DNA from: Doryteuthis pealeii
Taxonomy: Eukaryota > Mollusca > Cephalopoda > Myopsida > Loliginidae
NCBI GenBank assembly: GCA_023376005.1
Contig: CM042157.1
Span: forward strand, 87,344,072 to 87,408,071
Length of the DNA: 64,000 bases
Direction of reading: 5' to 3'
Under the pieces are notes generated by a model. That model was not told the DNA's origin, ran no database searches, and saw only the letters and a list, made by a program, of their open reading frames with translations. Shown here piece by piece: positions 52,690 to 62,681 of this stretch; positions within the stretch are counted from its first letter, which is position 1; every line of letters starts with the position of its first letter. Both the position numbers and the translations under genes were made by a program.

Positions 52690-52690
<1 letters not shown>
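51281..52690 (+). repeat. third copy of the pyrimidine satellite region
   Basis: Same orientation as the left arm. 51281-51360 (ccaaaggattccataacaca) is separated from 51781-52690 by a SINE-B-containing insert. It ends at actgatataaacccaaatca then (TA)n, as the arms do. It differs from the right arm by scattered substitutions, which makes it a useful outgroup for the inverted repeat. Confidence 0.8.
51455..51705 (-). mobile_element. SINE-B, nearly complete
   Basis: gtcgaggtggcctaatgttg at the left. agggccggtatggaacca, then ttaccgactgagctaaacc (tRNA-like head in reverse) at the right. Confidence 0.8.

Positions 52691-52748
<58 letters not shown>
52691..52748. repeat. TA microsatellite
   Basis: (TA)n. 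Confidence 0.95.
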
Positions 52749-52751
<3 letters not shown>

Positions 52752-52902
52752 CTTATAGCATGACAGTATGAAGTGTGGACAAACAATATGTTTGAAATGG
52801 TGATAGCCGACAGTTTTTTGGGAGATTATGTGCTTGATTAAAGTCATACTTAAGTACGATATTCACATCAGTTTTATAAAAAAAACGAGAAATTCTGGGG
52901 AA

Positions 52903-52975
52903 GCCTGCTAGTGTAATGGTTAGAGTGTCCGCCTGTAAGCCTGACAGGTAGGGTTCGAATCACCCACAAAGCACT
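52903..52975 (+). mobile_element. tRNA-like SINE head
   Basis: gctagtgtaatggttagagt (A box region), cctgt...acagg (anticodon-stem-like, but no U before the putative anticodon), agggttcgaatcaccc (good B box and T arm). The acceptor ends (ggggaag and acaaagc) do not pair, so it is not a functional tRNA gene. Confidence 0.55.
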
Positions 52976-52993
52976 GCCCTGTCTATAGCTCTG

Positions 52994-53017
52994 CTGAAGA
53001 GGCCTAATAGGCTGAAA
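52994..53017 (+). ncRNA. hammerhead-like core, closest to consensus
   Basis: CTGAAGA, stem GGCC, loop taata, stem GGCT (one G-U pair), GAAA with no extra bases. It fits C3-U4-G5-A6-N7-G8-A9, stem II, G12-A13-A14 of hammerhead ribozymes. Stems I and III and the cleavage site were not established. Confidence 0.4.
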
Positions 53018-53205
53018 TGTACAGAGATCGACTTTTTCTCGATTTGTTTACGCCTTACATGTAAACCGATATGCACGCCTAATTCATTTAATTATAATTA
53101 ATTAATTAACAAATTATGTATGACTTTAATTAAGCACATAATCTCCCCAAAAATTGTCGGCTATCTATTAGCGCAACAAGAAATAACTGATATAAACACA
53201 TCAAA

Positions 53206-53210
<5 letters not shown>

Positions 53211-53270
<60 letters not shown>
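53211..53270. repeat. TA microsatellite
   Basis: (TA)n. Confidence 0.95.
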
Positions 53271-53273
<3 letters not shown>

Positions 53274-53499
53274 CAAACTTGTTGGTAAATCCTCGCAATG
53301 AGAAAAAAAACAGCAAATAGTTTGATTGTAAAAATATACTACCAAACATCACCCGGAGTGAAAAAAATTTGGAAAAAAGAAAAGACCAAGATAATCGTAC
53401 CAACCAAAAATAATCTCAGTCAGATCTTAGCCCTGAAGAGCATTAAGCAAAACTTTTAGTAGGTTTACCTGACTCATTAGATTTATCTTTATTATTTTT

Positions 53500-53502
<3 letters not shown>
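53271..53502. other. unassigned DNA
   Basis: Nothing recognised. Confidence 0.4.
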
Positions 53503-53538
<36 letters not shown>

Positions 53539-53543
53539 AGAGA

Positions 53544-53595
<52 letters not shown>
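53503..53595. repeat. TA then GA microsatellite
   Basis: (TA)n followed by (GA)n. Confidence 0.95.
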
Positions 53596-53597
<2 letters not shown>

Positions 53598-53644
53598 CTT
53601 CAATTCGGTGCCTGATTTTGTACTTCAAAAGTTTCTAGTAGCCA

Positions 53645-53690
53645 GCGGTCGGAGAGGTCCTCTAAGATCAATCGAGACAAACCTGACAAA
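53645..53690 (+). mobile_element. 5S composite element scrap
   Basis: agcggtcggagaggtcctct, then aagatcaatcgag. Confidence 0.5.
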
Positions 53691-53758
53691 GAACAGTTGG
53701 TGATGAGAAAATACTCTATGAGCTCAACAAAAACTAACTGATATAACCCCAAAACAGA

Positions 53759-53786
53759 GTCTCTCTCAATCCCCCTCTCTACCCCC

Positions 53787-53855
<69 letters not shown>
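53759..53855. repeat. CT then TA microsatellite
   Basis: (CT)n with C runs, then (TA)n. A CA/TA tract also lies at about 53957-53998. Confidence 0.95.
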
Positions 53856-53860
<5 letters not shown>

Positions 53861-53954
53861 CTTCAAATTTTAAACAGACCGATAAACAAGAACTATTCAT
53901 CGCCTTTCTCTCAAACATTGTCGGCTATTGCCATCTCAAACAAATTGTTTGTTA

Positions 53955-53995
<41 letters not shown>

Positions 53996-54039
53996 GATAT
54001 GAGGTTGTCATTTGGTAAAAAACAAACAAAACAAAACAA

Positions 54040-54150
54040 AACGGGTTACCCCCACGACCAACGGGTGGCACCATTGAGGGAGTCTTAGCCCTCTGCATAG
54101 GTGCACTATGTGTATTCTAAAGCCCCAACCGACAAGGATATGGTACAACT
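54040..54150 (-). mobile_element. 5S composite element, 5' body fragment
   Basis: In reverse: ttggggctttagaatacaca, gtgcacctatgcagagggct, gactccctcaatggtgccac. Confidence 0.6.
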
Positions 54151-54969
54151 GAACTTAGGCTTCTGGTTATGGTTGCTTAAAAATAAAACCGAAGTTTTAA
54201 ATTTAATGAACATTAGTTGGATCCAAGAAAAAGAATTGAAATTCTTTTACAACATAGTCGTGTCTATTGTCAATGATTAGCCTCAAGCAAAATCTTTGTA
54301 AATGTTTTCAAATTTCAAAGCTTCAAACAGAAAATATAAAAACAATATGACAATATCAATGATTATTTGAACTCAACGTTTTTTTTTTTTTTTCAATTTT
54401 TGTTATTCAATTTGCCAGAATTTTATTCTCATTGTAATTTTATTGATAATTTTCATTTCGTTACTATGGCGCGTCTAAACAGAATTCATTGCCATAATTT
54501 TTTTTCTGCTTCTTCGAGATTCTTCTTCGTCACTATGATGGTGATGATGACTTCTCCTTCTTCAGGTTTCCCACCTCTTCTTCCTTAGACTTCCTCTCTC
54601 TTCTTCAATAATGTTACACCGGAAGTAATTGATCGCGACTATTCTCGGCAACGCTGAAATAAAGTTGCTCGGATTTTTTCCATCGTTTGCCAATGGTGTA
54701 CTTAAAATTTATCACTTCATTCTTTACATAAAAAAGATGGAAACTAAAAAAGAGGAAAACAAAAAAGAAACTCGAGGTGGATGACCGAATGAATTTCTAA
54801 AAAGTTCGACAAACATTAATTAAAATGGTGGAATTAAGACAAAATATTTCAACAAATTTTAATTACAAATGTTCAAACTTATTAGAAAAAAAAAATAGAA
54901 TAAATATGATATGTAGCAGTCCAAAAATAAGTAGAGTTTCAATATTCTCCTCATCATAATTTGTGCTGA
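54151..54969. other. unassigned AT-rich DNA
   Basis: No window-wide repeat. The 73-codon frame at 54367-54588 is Phe/Ser-rich with no domain. Confidence 0.45.
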
Positions 54970-55375
54970 TAGCATGGATTCCCTTAATTATCTCACCATC
55001 AGTCCCTATCCGTCATCTCTCTTGGTAATGTCTCCACAGAACTGATGAAGGTAAGTTTTTACAGGTTGGTCAACACTGGTGTGTCCATGTGTAGGAGAAC
55101 ATTGCTTATTAGTTCAGCAGTGCCCAGCATGTCTTCTTTGTCTTATTTGGATGGTTTGTAAGATGGGAGGTAAGTGGCTGTAAAGTTGTTCTTTTGTGGG
55201 TGCTTCTTCCAGAATTTTTTCAAAACAGCATACAGTTTCCTTGAGTAGCCTTTTCTCCAAGCATCTCTTTAAAGTCTAGATGGTGCAACCATACAATAGT
55301 ACTGACACAGCTACAGCTTAGAAGAATTTTCAGCTTATTTTATCAAAGAGATCAGATTTCAATGCTCTAGTTTGG
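54970..55375 (-). pseudogene. LINE ORF2 fragment downstream of the RT core
   Basis: One minus frame reads AVAVSVLLYGCTI-stop-TLKR, then KEQLYSHLPPILQTIQIRQR, RHAGHC, and PTHGHTSVDQPVKTYLHQFC. LLYGCxxWTL, a HLPPI...RRxRHAGHC block and a GRPxKTY-like block, in that order, follow the RT in many animal LINE ORF2 proteins (RTE-like). Stops fall where Trp is usual (YGCT-W-TL; GHC-W). No other part of this element is adjacent. Confidence 0.7.
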
Positions 55376-55510
55376 TAATAATACCTAATAATATCCGTTT
55401 TGGTTATATCATAATGAAATCCTGGTATCTTTGGTTTAGAAGAAAATTAACTTTTGTTACATATTATTAGGGTATACTTGTTTATAGGTGATATTGTATG
55501 CATGTTCATT

Positions 55511-55515
<5 letters not shown>

Positions 55516-55575
<60 letters not shown>
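55516..55575. repeat. TA microsatellite
   Basis: (TA)n. Confidence 0.95.
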
Positions 55576-55579
<4 letters not shown>

Positions 55580-55861
55580 ATAAGAAATAAGAAAAAACAA
55601 ATATTCAGAGGATGTGTTTATCTATGAATGAATAAATAGTTCTGCCTATGTTTGAACATTTCAGTTTTTATATATTTTATATATTTATAAATAAATATGA
55701 ATAAATAATTTATTATAAAATAATGTCCTTAAAGAATAAAGAGTTAAAAATATCATTAAAATTGGACAATTCCCTGAATTTTGGTAATTTTTTGGTAATT
55801 TTTTGGTATTAAATTTAAAAAAAATTGAATTTTCTTTTATGTGTATCCCTGTAGTATGTGG
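55576..55861. other. diverged fold-back arm, then unassigned DNA
   Basis: 55595-55660 (atgaatgaataaatagttct, then tgtttgaacatttcagtttt) is a weak match to the arm at 13445-13505. aattttttggt occurs twice near 55790. Confidence 0.4.
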
Positions 55862-56090
55862 AAAAAAAGATTGAGGGGGGCCCTCTACTCACGTGGATGG
55901 CGTCGGCTGGAGTGGCGGTGTCCATTACGAAGTACCGAAGGCGAGATCGGCGCCTGACGGAGATTTATACCTTACTACCGGATGTGAGCGGGTATTCCTT
56001 TGTATAAATAAATGTCAACCAGAAAGATCGCGAGTTTCGTTGTTCAAGCCATACTGTGCGTTTGTTACCTGAACAGTCTACTTGATAGCG
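55862..56090 (+). promoter_or_regulatory. GC-richer LTR-like segment with TATA-like site
   Basis: gaggggggccctctactcac, gcgtcggctggagtggcggt, then tttgtataaataaatgtc (TATA-like near 56001) and gaaagatcgcgagtttcg. It leads into the 27-bp array. Possibly the U3-R of an LTR; ends not found. Confidence 0.35.
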
Positions 56091-56830
56091 AATCTTTGTT
56101 ACTTGGACTAGCAAATGTATGCACCCTCTGGGTGCAAGTATTTAAGTTTTAATGTAATAAAATATTAGATTGATTTAGAAAGGCTAATGAAACTAAATAA
56201 GAATGCAGATAAAAAAAATGAGAAACAGAGGGGGGTATAATAAAAAAAATAGAACTGAAACCTACTCTTCCCCCACTCCCGTCTTTCATTGCTTAATTTT
56301 CCTAATTTAACTATTTAGTTAAAATAGGAAGTAAAGAATAAGATTACAGTTATTTCTTCTTGTTAACGGATTTCTTTTAAGATTTATCTTCGAGATTTTT
56401 GCTAATATTCATTAAGATAAAATCAAACAATTAGAAATCAATAATACCAAGCACATATTTATTAAAATCAGATTTTTTATATCAATATGCAAATTAGCCT
56501 TCCAATTCACACTGTAAACTGCTATTTTGTAGTATATATAAATACAATTGCATGTTGTTAGTATGTAGATATGGTTAACAGTATTAATAATGTAAAATAA
56601 TTTTATTAATAATTGAGGTTTAAATAAAAATAAAATCTGTAGAATGTGATGTAAATAACTAAGAGAATTGTGACTTGAATAGTAATATAGTTTCGGTTAC
56701 AGACAGAAAAACACACAATCTCCATTATAATAAGATAGTAAATCGACCCTTTGTTACTTGGATAGTTAATTGACCCTTTGTTACTTGGATAGTTAATTGA
56801 CCCTTTGCTACTTGGATAGTTAATCGACCC
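56091..56830 (+). repeat. 27-bp tandem repeat interrupted by a Helitron
   Basis: Unit gaccctttgttacttggata plus gttaatt. Starts at 56745, 56772, 56799 and 56826 give a period of exactly 27. One further partial unit lies left of the Helitron (ttgttacttgga, to 56107). Confidence 0.9.
56108..56735 (-). mobile_element. non-autonomous Helitron with readable empty site
   Basis: Minus strand TC at 56735, CTAG at 56108-56111, terminal hairpin tgcacccagagggtgca. It sits inside a 27-bp repeat. Joining the flanks gives cttgga plus tag, which is exactly the uninterrupted unit (cttggatag), so the insertion added nothing and removed nothing between A and T. Confidence 0.9.
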
Positions 56831-57169
56831 TTGATAGAGCCAAAGGGTCGCGAAACGGGCATTGTTTCGCAAGAACCGGATAACTGACCACGGATTCCAT
56901 GCCCTTGTCTCTTTTTCTTTTCCTTACTCTTTCAAGTAGTAAAATGTGAAATACCTAGTTGACAATATATAAAACATATATGATCAAAAATGATTATATG
57001 GAAAGTTAGACGGGCCCGTTTTATTTTAGCAGTTTGTGTACTCGACAATAGTTAAATGGAAATTATTCAATTTTGCTAAATTTTGCAATTATCTTCTTTT
57101 TTTTAAATTTGATTGATAATACACCTAACTGGTTTAATGAGTTTAATATTATTATATTAACACATATGA
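56831..57169. other. unassigned DNA
   Basis: gagccaaagggtcgcgaaac near 56837 is loosely hammerhead-like. The rest is unrecognised. Confidence 0.4.
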
Positions 57170-57560
57170 GTTTTTCACACCAGCGTTAGCTGATAGTCTT
57201 CCACTGGAGTCTGAGTGACAAGTCTCCTCAGGTCTCCAGGACTCTTCTGAGTATTCTAGCCGATTTCAAAAGTACAGTTGTCTGGATGGTCTGGACTCTT
57301 CTCTGATTTCCAGATCATCCAGTCTTTTTTCCAAGTTTATTGGGACCGTTCCTAGTGCACCAATTACCATTGGTATCACTTTCCCCCTCATATTCCACAG
57401 TTTGTTTTTTTCAATTCTCTGGCAAGGTCCAAGCATTTGCTTATCTTTTTGTTTACCTCTAACTTCATCCTGTCATCTGCTGGAACTTCAAAGTCTACTA
57501 GTTGTTAAGTTCTCTTTCTTTGTTAATCAATACTAGGTCTGGTCTGCTGGCAGGGATTAT
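57170..57560 (-). pseudogene. LINE restriction-like endonuclease fragment
   Basis: Parallel to 58240-58640 in base order: gttagctgatagtcttccac, ttctgagtattctagcc, ttgggaccgttcctagtgca, ggcaaggtccaagcatttgc, tcctgtcatctgctggaact, then taggtctggtctgctggcag. Frame-broken. It ends in (ATT)n, where a Helitron follows. Confidence 0.7.
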
Positions 57561-57587
57561 TATTATTATTATTATTACTAACAAATA

Positions 57588-58221
57588 TATGCACCCTCCG
57601 GGTGTAAGTATTTAAGTTTTAATATAATAAAATATCATGTTAAATTAGAAAGGCTAATGAAACTGAATAAGAATACAGATAAAAATATTTGGAACAGAGG
57701 GGGTATAATCGGAAAATAGAACAACTTTGAAACTAACTGTTCCACCATTGTCCCTTACTCCCGTCTTTCAGTGGTAAATTTCCCTAATTTAACTATTTAG
57801 TTAAAATAGGAAGAAAAGAATAAAATTACAGTTATTTCTTTATGTTAATAGATTTCTGTTAAGATTTATCCCCGAGATTTTTGCTCATATTCAATAAGAT
57901 AAAACCAAACAATTAGAAATCAATAATACTAAGCATATATTTATTAAAATCAAATTTTTTTAAGATCAATATGCAAATTAGCCTTCCCATTCACACTGTA
58001 AACCACTATTTCGTTGAATATATAAATATAATTGCATGTTATTAGTATGTAGATATTGTTAACAGTCTTAATGATGTTAAACAATTTTACTAATAATTGA
58101 GGTTTAAATAAAAAATAAAATCATGGAGAATGTGATGTAAATAACAAAGGGAATTGGGATTTGTATAGTAATATAGGTTCGGTTACAGACAGACAAACCC
58201 ACAATCTCCATTATAATAAGA
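57588..58221 (-). mobile_element. non-autonomous Helitron between two LINE fragments
   Basis: Right edge ...tccattataataaga. Left edge actaacaaatat, so the terminal CTAG reads TTAG here. (ATT)n lies on both sides. Confidence 0.75.
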
Positions 58222-58239
58222 TTATCATTATTATTATTA

Positions 58240-58905
58240 TTATATGAGTTTTCACATCAGTGTTAGCTGATGGTCTTTCACTGGAGTCTGAGTGACAGCA
58301 AGCCTCCTCAGGTCTCCAGGTCTCTTCTGAGTATTCTGGAAGATTGCAGCAGTGCAGTGTTCTGAATGGTTTCAATCCTTTCTCTGATTTCCAAACTCTC
58401 CAAACCCTTTTCAAATCCTTTTGGGACCGTTCCAAGTGCACCAACTACAATTGGTATAACTTTCACTTTCATATTCCATAACTTTTTCAGTTCTCTGGCA
58501 AGGTCCAGATATTTGTCCATTTTTTTCATTTTCCTTTAGCTTTACCCTGTGATCTGCTGGCAGTGCAAAATCCACCAGTTGACAAGTTCTTTCTTTTTTG
58601 TTTATCAACACTAGGTCTGGTCTTCCTGCTGGGATAAGGTGATCCATTTTTATTTCAAAGACCCAGAGAATTTTATGTGTTTCGTTCTCAAGAATAGATT
58701 CTGGTTTATACATATACCATTTTGTTGTATGGTCAAAATTAAATGTTTTGCATAATTCCCAGTGGATCACCTTTCCAACCCAGTCGTGTCTAGTTTTGTA
58801 TTCTGGTTGTGCTAGTTTGTTACATTCGCAGAGTGTATGGTTTACAGTCTCATCTCTATTACCACAAAGTCTACATTTACTATTTTGTTGGGTCTTATCA
58901 ATTTT
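58240..58905 (-). pseudogene. LINE C-terminus: CCHC finger and restriction-like endonuclease
   Basis: The best copy in the window. Minus strand: CRLCGNRDETVNHTLCEC is a C-x2-C-x8-H-x4-C finger. RHDWVGKVIHWELCK follows, then GRPDLVLINKKERTCQLVDF with ALPADHRVKLKENEK, the catalytic PD...D/E region. A one-base shift in an A-run near 58520 leads to MDKYLDLARELKKLW, PIVVGALGTVPKGFEKGLE, and TALLQSSRILRRDLET. CCHC plus restriction-like endonuclease after the RT defines R2/R4-type LINEs. No RT is present, so it is 5'-truncated and inactive. Confidence 0.8.
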
Positions 58906-58908
58906 TAC

Positions 58909-58949
<41 letters not shown>

Positions 58950-58950
58950 T
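58906..58950. repeat. ATT microsatellite
   Basis: (ATT)n, 15 units, at the 5' edge of the LINE copy. Confidence 0.95.
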
Positions 58951-59278
58951 ACATGCGCAGTCAAAAATGCTGCATCATCTTGTTTCTGTTTCATAATTCC
59001 TGAATTCTTAAAAGAAAAATACGGTTATTGATTTTCCAAATACAAAGTAAAAAAATAATCATTTTTCTAATATTGATTTCGAGTAGTTTCGACCTTAGGC
59101 CATCGTTAGTTTTTATTATCATTTCGTGAATTTTGTTTTTGAACGATATTTTATTCAATAAGGAAAAACCAGCTTAATGTTTTAAAACATTTTCAATTTT
59201 GAGATTTTGTTTTGACTTTTTTTCCTCTTTCAGCTGAATATATACAGGGAGCAGCCGAAATTCCGCCCATATTTTAAA
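58951..59278. other. mostly unassigned DNA
   Basis: Minus strand near 59060-59105 reads taacgatggcctaaggtcga then aact: a short GGCC/GGTC stem before GAAAC, but CTGA has become CTAA. Confidence 0.4.
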
Positions 59279-59290
59279 TTGTTACATATA

Positions 59291-59580
59291 TATATTTACC
59301 AACCCCTCCGCACGAGCAGGATGCGACACAAGGTCGTTTTCTTAAGCGGAGTTTAACAGGTTGGAATTCAGAGTTTTCCTTCTTAAAGACAGGTTACCTA
59401 GCCATGGTTAAAGAGCCCAGTATGCCCTGCTATTTACCCATAGCTGGAGGGAGAATTGGATTCATACCTTTCCCAAGGGTTTTAGCGCTATTTGTAATGC
59501 CAACAGCTTCGTCCAGGAATTGAACTCGCGTTGACGAGTCCATTTCCTACGATTCTAACCATTAGACCACGCGCCTCTAT
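59291..59580 (-). mobile_element. SINE-A, full length with 12-bp target duplication
   Basis: ttgttacatata occurs exactly at 59279-59290 and 59581-59592. Between them, on the minus strand: gaggcgcgtggtctaatggt (A box), gcgagttcaattcctgga (B box), tatgggtaaatagcagggca, and the 3' end gcggaggggttggtaaatat. The reference copy for this family. Confidence 0.92.
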
Positions 59581-59592
59581 TTGTTACATATA

Positions 59593-60169
59593 CGCTGCAA
59601 GTGAACTTAAGCAAGTGGTAATGATATCTTAGCATTAGAAGAATTGGGGAGGTTTCACCCTAGTATCTAATACTCGTTTTTTTAATGCATTCGGTTATCA
59701 CAAAGAGAGTAACCTCAAATTTAATTGACATCATCACATGCCAAAAATGAACAAGCAGTATGTGGAAGTGGTACAAAAACAGAAACAGGCTTACTGAACG
59801 AGTGTACTTAATATAGGCATGTGACTTTGGTTGGTTGGTTGGTTGGTCGGTTGGTTGGTTGGTTGGGACAACATTCAACCAGGATGGGTTGTGCCGTATC
59901 CATCTATAGAATTTGACCAGTCCTTCACGAAGGCTGACCACCATGCCTGGTGATCTTATGTGAGTAAATGGGTGATCTCCAGCCAGTCACGATTCCAGCA
60001 ATGCAATCTGTAGACATGAAAAAATAATATTTTTCTTGGATAATTTAAAAAAATACACCTACAATAGATTTCGGTTTTTTCAAAAGTACAAACATCAATT
60101 TCTTAAAAGACAAACCAAGAAAGACTTGCTCTAATATATAAACATGAATTATTGTTATTATTCAACTCC
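59593..60169. other. unassigned DNA with a GGTT microsatellite
   Basis: (GGTT)n spans about 59828-59866. The following 59870-60000 segment is unrecognised. Confidence 0.5.
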
Positions 60170-60400
60170 TTGCAAGTTTTTCACACAAGTTTTCACTGGA
60201 GTCTGAGTGACAGCAAGTTTCCTCAGGTTTCCATTACTCTTATGAGTAATCCAGCTGATCTTAACAATGTTGTTGTGTGTATGGTCTCAATTCTTCCTCT
60301 GATTTCCAATTCCTCCTGTTTCTTTTCCCCATGACTTTGGGGATTGTTTCAAACATGCCAACTACAATTGGTATCACCATCATCTTCATGTTTCACAATT
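60170..60400 (-). pseudogene. LINE 3' end fragment
   Basis: gttttcactggagtctgagt, ttatgagtaatccagctgat, gactttggggattgtttcaa, acaattggtatcaccat in family order. The family sequence stops where the CTC/ATC array begins. Confidence 0.65.
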
Positions 60401-60403
60401 TAT

Positions 60404-60815
60404 CATCATACTCCTTCTCCTCCTCCTCATCATCATCATCATCACCATCCCCCTCGTCCTCCTTCTCCTCCTCCTCATCATCACTATCCCCTCCTCCTCC
60501 TCCTCATCATCACAATCCTCCTTCTCATCATCATCATCATCATCATTACCATCCTCCTCCTCATCATCATCATCACCATCATCCTTCTCATCATCATCAT
60601 CATCATCCTCATCCTCATCACCATCCTCCTCCTCATCATCATCATCACCATCCCCATCCTCCTCCTTCTCCTCCTCATCATCATCACTATCCCTCCTCCT
60701 CCTTCTCCTCCTCATCATCACAATCCTCTTCATCATCATCATCATCATCATCCTCACATCCTCCTCCTCATCATTACAATCCTCCTCCTCATCATCATCA
60801 TTACCATCCTCCTTC

Positions 60816-60846
<31 letters not shown>

Positions 60847-61390
60847 CATCCTCATCCTCATCACCATCTTCCTCCTCATCATCATCATCACCATCCTCCT
60901 CCTCCTCATCATCATTACCATCCTCCTTCTTATCATCACCATCACCATCATCACCATCACCATCATCACTATCCTCCTCCTCATCATCATCATCACCATC
61001 CTCCTCCTCCTCCTCCTCATCATCATCATCATCATCATCCTCCTCATCATCATCCTCCTCACCATCATCATCATCCTCCTCCTCCTCCTCCTCCTCATCA
61101 TCATCATCATCATCCTCATCATCATCATCATCCTCACCATCATCATCATCATCATCCTCATCACAATCATCACCATCCTCCTCCTCATCATCATCATCCT
61201 CACCATCATCATCATCATCATCCTCCTCCTCCTCATCATCATCATCATCATCACCATCACCATCATCATCATCATCATCACCACCATCCTCCTCCTCCTC
61301 ATCATCACCATCCTCCTCATCACCATCATCACCATCCTCCTCCTCATCATCATCATCACCATCATCTTCCTCCTCCTCCTCATCGTCATC
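60404..61390. repeat. ~990-bp CTC/ATC trinucleotide array
   Basis: Alternating runs of (CTC)n and (ATC)n with TTC and ACC variants. All six frames are nearly open: His/Pro, Ile/Leu and Ser/Pro on plus, Met/Arg and Asp/Glu on minus. The 381- and 356-codon frames are artefacts of this. It begins inside a LINE fragment. Confidence 0.97.
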
Positions 61391-61793
61391 CAGTTTTTAT
61401 TGTTTTGTCAATAATAAATTGAACAAATCCCGATAAAGAGTTTTAACAGATTTTATTTTCTAAGCAAAGTCCAAGAAAAAAACAGGACACCAAAAGTTCG
61501 AAAGCAAAGAGTCCTTAAAAATAGTTTCAGGAACATGAACAAAGGTTGGGAATTACCTCATTTTATTTTTCTAGTCATAATAATATAGAATTAATAGAAT
61601 TACATCAATAAATCAATGCATTATACATATATAGCAATTTCACACATTCTTTTAAAATATTCACTTCATCTGGTCAAGAAATATATTTCATGTCTATATT
61701 CTTTTTTTAAAAATGTACATGTAATATATTCTTTCTCTTAAAATTCTAGTGTAATGAAAACCATCTCACAAGACATAGATAGTTCAGTTTGCC

Positions 61794-61830
<37 letters not shown>

Positions 61831-61937
61831 ATTAAGGCATGAAGTCAACGGCACTTGGTAACTATCCTAACTTATATATACAGGTTCTATCGATGATATT
61901 GAGAAATATTTACTTATAAATAAGTAAAAGTAAAGTA
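61391..61937. other. unassigned DNA with a GA microsatellite
   Basis: (GA)n at 61797-61828. Otherwise nothing recognised. Confidence 0.45.
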
Positions 61938-62158
61938 AAGTCGTCTGGGCGGCCTAAAGTCGGTATCAGCCATGCAGCGAGGGAGTCTATTACCTTTTCA
62001 CTAGCGCTAGACCAAGAATATTATTTTAGTGTCTGAGTTGGAGCGCCACACCTAACATCAGTTCCTTACTGTACTACTCATACGCCGAGTTGGCGAGGGC
62101 GAGTATCGAACTAGGAACCTTGTGGTTTCTAGGCGAACGCTCTACCGACTGACCTAAC
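61938..62158 (-). mobile_element. SINE-B, nearly complete
   Basis: tcgtctgggcggcctaaagt at the left. gggcgagtatcgaactagga, then ctctaccgactgacctaac at the right (tRNA-like head in reverse). Confidence 0.8.
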
Positions 62159-62681
62159 CCGACTTATAAATAAAGCAAACTTAAACAAATGGACATGCCA
62201 CTTTATCAGTACTTTTTCACCCATTTTTTGGCTTGTCAAATGCTTTGAAAACTTTTCAAAAACTTTTAAAACAACTTTTTTTACAAGATACTTTTTCCCT
62301 GACGATGGCCACATGATAAACATAGTAAAGTCATATCTATGGATAGGGCGCGGTTCTTTTGGTGTATTTTCTTCTCTCTTCTAATATCTGAATTTTAAAA
62401 AAGAAAAAAACATTCAGAGTGGATTTTAGATACACAGCATTGAGTGACACGAGATAAGAATTGTCTTCTGAGATTCTATCAATGCTAAAATTCTGTCAAT
62501 GCTAAAATCGTCCAGATCTTTTATTCAGATTATTGGATTATCTTATAAATTCCGATGTGAAATGCTGATTATGTCACGTTGTCTTACAGCTTGAACTTTA
62601 AATTTAAGAAAATCAAACCTTTTCTTCATTCGGTAAATAAAATTTGAAACCGACCTGTCTCTGCTAGACTCAAACACCTTT
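62159..62681. other. unassigned DNA
   Basis: ccctgacgatggccacatga near 62298 is a weak relative of the CTGATGATGGC units. ctgtcaatgctaaaat is duplicated near 62480-62505. Confidence 0.4.

Larger units (their letters stand above)
52801..53166. repeat. inverted-repeat unit enclosing a tRNA-like and a hammerhead-like motif
   Basis: Arms 52801-52850 (gatagccgacagttttttgg, then agattatgtgcttgatta) and 53117-53166 are reverse complements with few differences. TA arrays lie outside, each preceded by a gcgcaacaagaaataactga phrase. Confidence 0.7.

Noticed and set aside
52903..52975. Functional tRNA gene
   Set aside because: A and B boxes are good, but the acceptor ends do not pair and the anticodon loop lacks the usual U. 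It is treated as a SINE head.
60277..61422. 381-codon and 356-codon open frames
   Set aside because: They are translations of the CTC/ATC array in two frames (His/Pro and Ile/Leu). Every frame across the array is open.
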